Of a DNA stretch of 35,825 nt, positions 35,082 to 35,825 are shown piece after piece. Both the position numbers and the translations under genes were made by a program. The DNA is from Streptomyces mexicanus (GTDB lineage Bacteria; Actinomycetota; Actinomycetes; Streptomycetales; Streptomycetaceae), in NCBI RefSeq assembly GCF_902506575.1, contig NZ_LR732544.1, positions 6,264,889 to 6,300,713 of the forward strand, in the 5' to 3' direction. Every line of letters begins with the position of its first letter. Position 1 is the stretch's first letter. The notes under the pieces are model-generated. The model worked only from the letters and a program-made list of their open reading frames with translations, ran no database searches and was not told where the DNA came from.

Positions 35082-35825
35082 GCCGTCGGCGCGTCCAGCC
35101 CCCGGACGCGCACAGTGCGGGACGGCGCGCCCGGCCCGTCGTCCCGCTCGCACTCCACGGTCACCCGCGGTCCCTGCCGGCGCACCACATAGCGTTCGAC
35201 CTCCGCCTCGTCCCAGCCGTCGCCCGCGTCCGGCACGACGAGGCCGCCCCCGGTGTGCCCGGGAGCGGGCGCCCACACCTCCAGCTCGAGCCCGCCCTGC
35301 TCGCCCCGCACAGGGATCACGGCGCCCGCCCGCGCGAACACGGGAACGCGCTCCAAGGACGCCTCGACCCGCCCCTGCCCGGGCCCCTCGTACGCCCGGC
35401 CCGTCGCCGTGTCGTACCAGCGGCCCCGCGGCAGCCGCACCGTCCGCCGCTCCACGCCCGGGGCGAGCACCGGCGCCACCAGCAGGCCGTCACCGAGCAG
35501 GAAGGCGTCCTCGCACTCCCGCAGGGCGCGGTCCTCCGGCGCGCCCCACCACACCGGGCGCACATACGGCGCGCCGGTGCGCCGCGCCAGGTGCGCCAGC
35601 GTCACGAAGTACGGCAGCAGACGCCGGCGCTCGACGAGCGCCACGCGCGCGCGTGCCAGCACCTCGGGCCCGAACTCCCACGGCTCCCGTCGCCCCGCCC
35701 GCGGACTCGCACGCGTGCGGAACAGCGGCAGGTACGCGGCCATCTGGAACCAGCGCAGATACAGCTCGGGGGAGGGGGCGCCGTCGGACCCGCCCACGTC
35801 CGGCCCCGAGCAGGGCACCCCGCAC
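35072..35825 (-). CDS. Glycoside hydrolase family 31 (alpha-glucosidase/alpha-xylosidase type), C-terminal part
   Basis: This is 3'-complete and runs off the right edge of the window, so the start and the catalytic nucleophile region are missing. The visible 250 residues begin SGPDVGGSDGAPSPELYLRW and continue FQMAAYLPLFRTRA, the GH31 barrel end. LLPYFVTLAHLARRTGAPYVRPVWW and FLLGDGLLVAPVLAPGVERR follow, then the beta-sandwich domain RGRWYDTATGRAY and VPVFARAGAVIPV. GH31 enzymes cleave alpha-glucosides or alpha-xylosides; the exact activity needs the missing part. It is convergent with the NUDIX gene. Confidence 0.88.
   Translation of the reverse strand, partial: CGVPCSGPDVGGSDGAPSPELYLRWFQMAAYLPLFRTRASPRAGRREPWEFGPEVLARARVALVERRRLLPYFVTLAHLARRTGAPYVRPVWWGAPEDRALRECEDAFLLGDGLLVAPVLAPGVERRTVRLPRGRWYDTATGRAYEGPGQGRVEASLERVPVFARAGAVIPVRGEQGGLELEVWAPAPGHTGGGLVVPDAGDGWDEAEVERYVVRRQGPRVTVECERDDGPGAPSRTVRVRGLDAPTAQT

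Overview
The window is high-GC (well above 70 %), with codon third positions almost always G or C, GTG starts, ATGA/GTGA gene overlaps and actinobacterial marker genes (RbpA, SmeA/SffA, a conservon, a sigma-R promoter). It is chromosomal Streptomyces or a very close relative. From memory, not from a search, the left part follows the S. coelicolor order around SCO1424-SCO1414 (ppm1 SCO1423, rbpA SCO1421, sffA SCO1416, smeA SCO1415).

Layout. 1-4.4 kb: a YtcJ-type amidohydrolase, polyprenol-phosphate mannose synthase (with a TTA codon near its end), FxsA, and rbpA facing them behind a near-perfect sigma-R promoter. 4.6-9.0 kb: an MFS transporter, a glycerophosphodiesterase, a YczE-type membrane protein, and a divergent MocR-type regulator. 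9.2-11.1 kb: the sporulation operon smeA-sffA. 11.5-14.6 kb: an ankyrin protein, a tiny Cys-Cys ORF that could be a leader peptide, a HEAT-like protein and a GntR regulator. 14.85-22.5 kb: an operon of three large genes plus one odd small ORF. It encodes a 508-aa and a 294-aa protein and a 1573-aa SMC-type coiled-coil ATPase, and resembles MksF-MksE-MksB / JetABC without a recognisable JetD nuclease. A 144-aa Arg/Gly-rich ORF of five 25-residue repeats sits between the first two, overlapping both by 4 nt. 23.4-31.7 kb: a conservon (cvnA-cvnB-cvnC ... cvnD) with a fused 1231-aa oxoprolinase/hydantoinase between cvnC and cvnD. 31.7-35.8 kb: glpK, a secreted VanX-like D-Ala-D-Ala dipeptidase, a zinc-ribbon NUDIX hydrolase and the 3' end of a GH31 glycosidase cut by the window edge.

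The sequence carries an assembly error. About 154 bp at 26091-26244 is not genomic DNA: it reads as junk, then poly-T, then a degraded Illumina P7/Nextera adapter. It breaks cvnA, whose real C-terminus continues to 26532 and overlaps cvnB.

The main candidates for new biology are the condensin-like operon with its repeat-protein ORF and its SMC Walker B motif lacking the usual glutamate, and the oxoprolinase embedded in a conservon.
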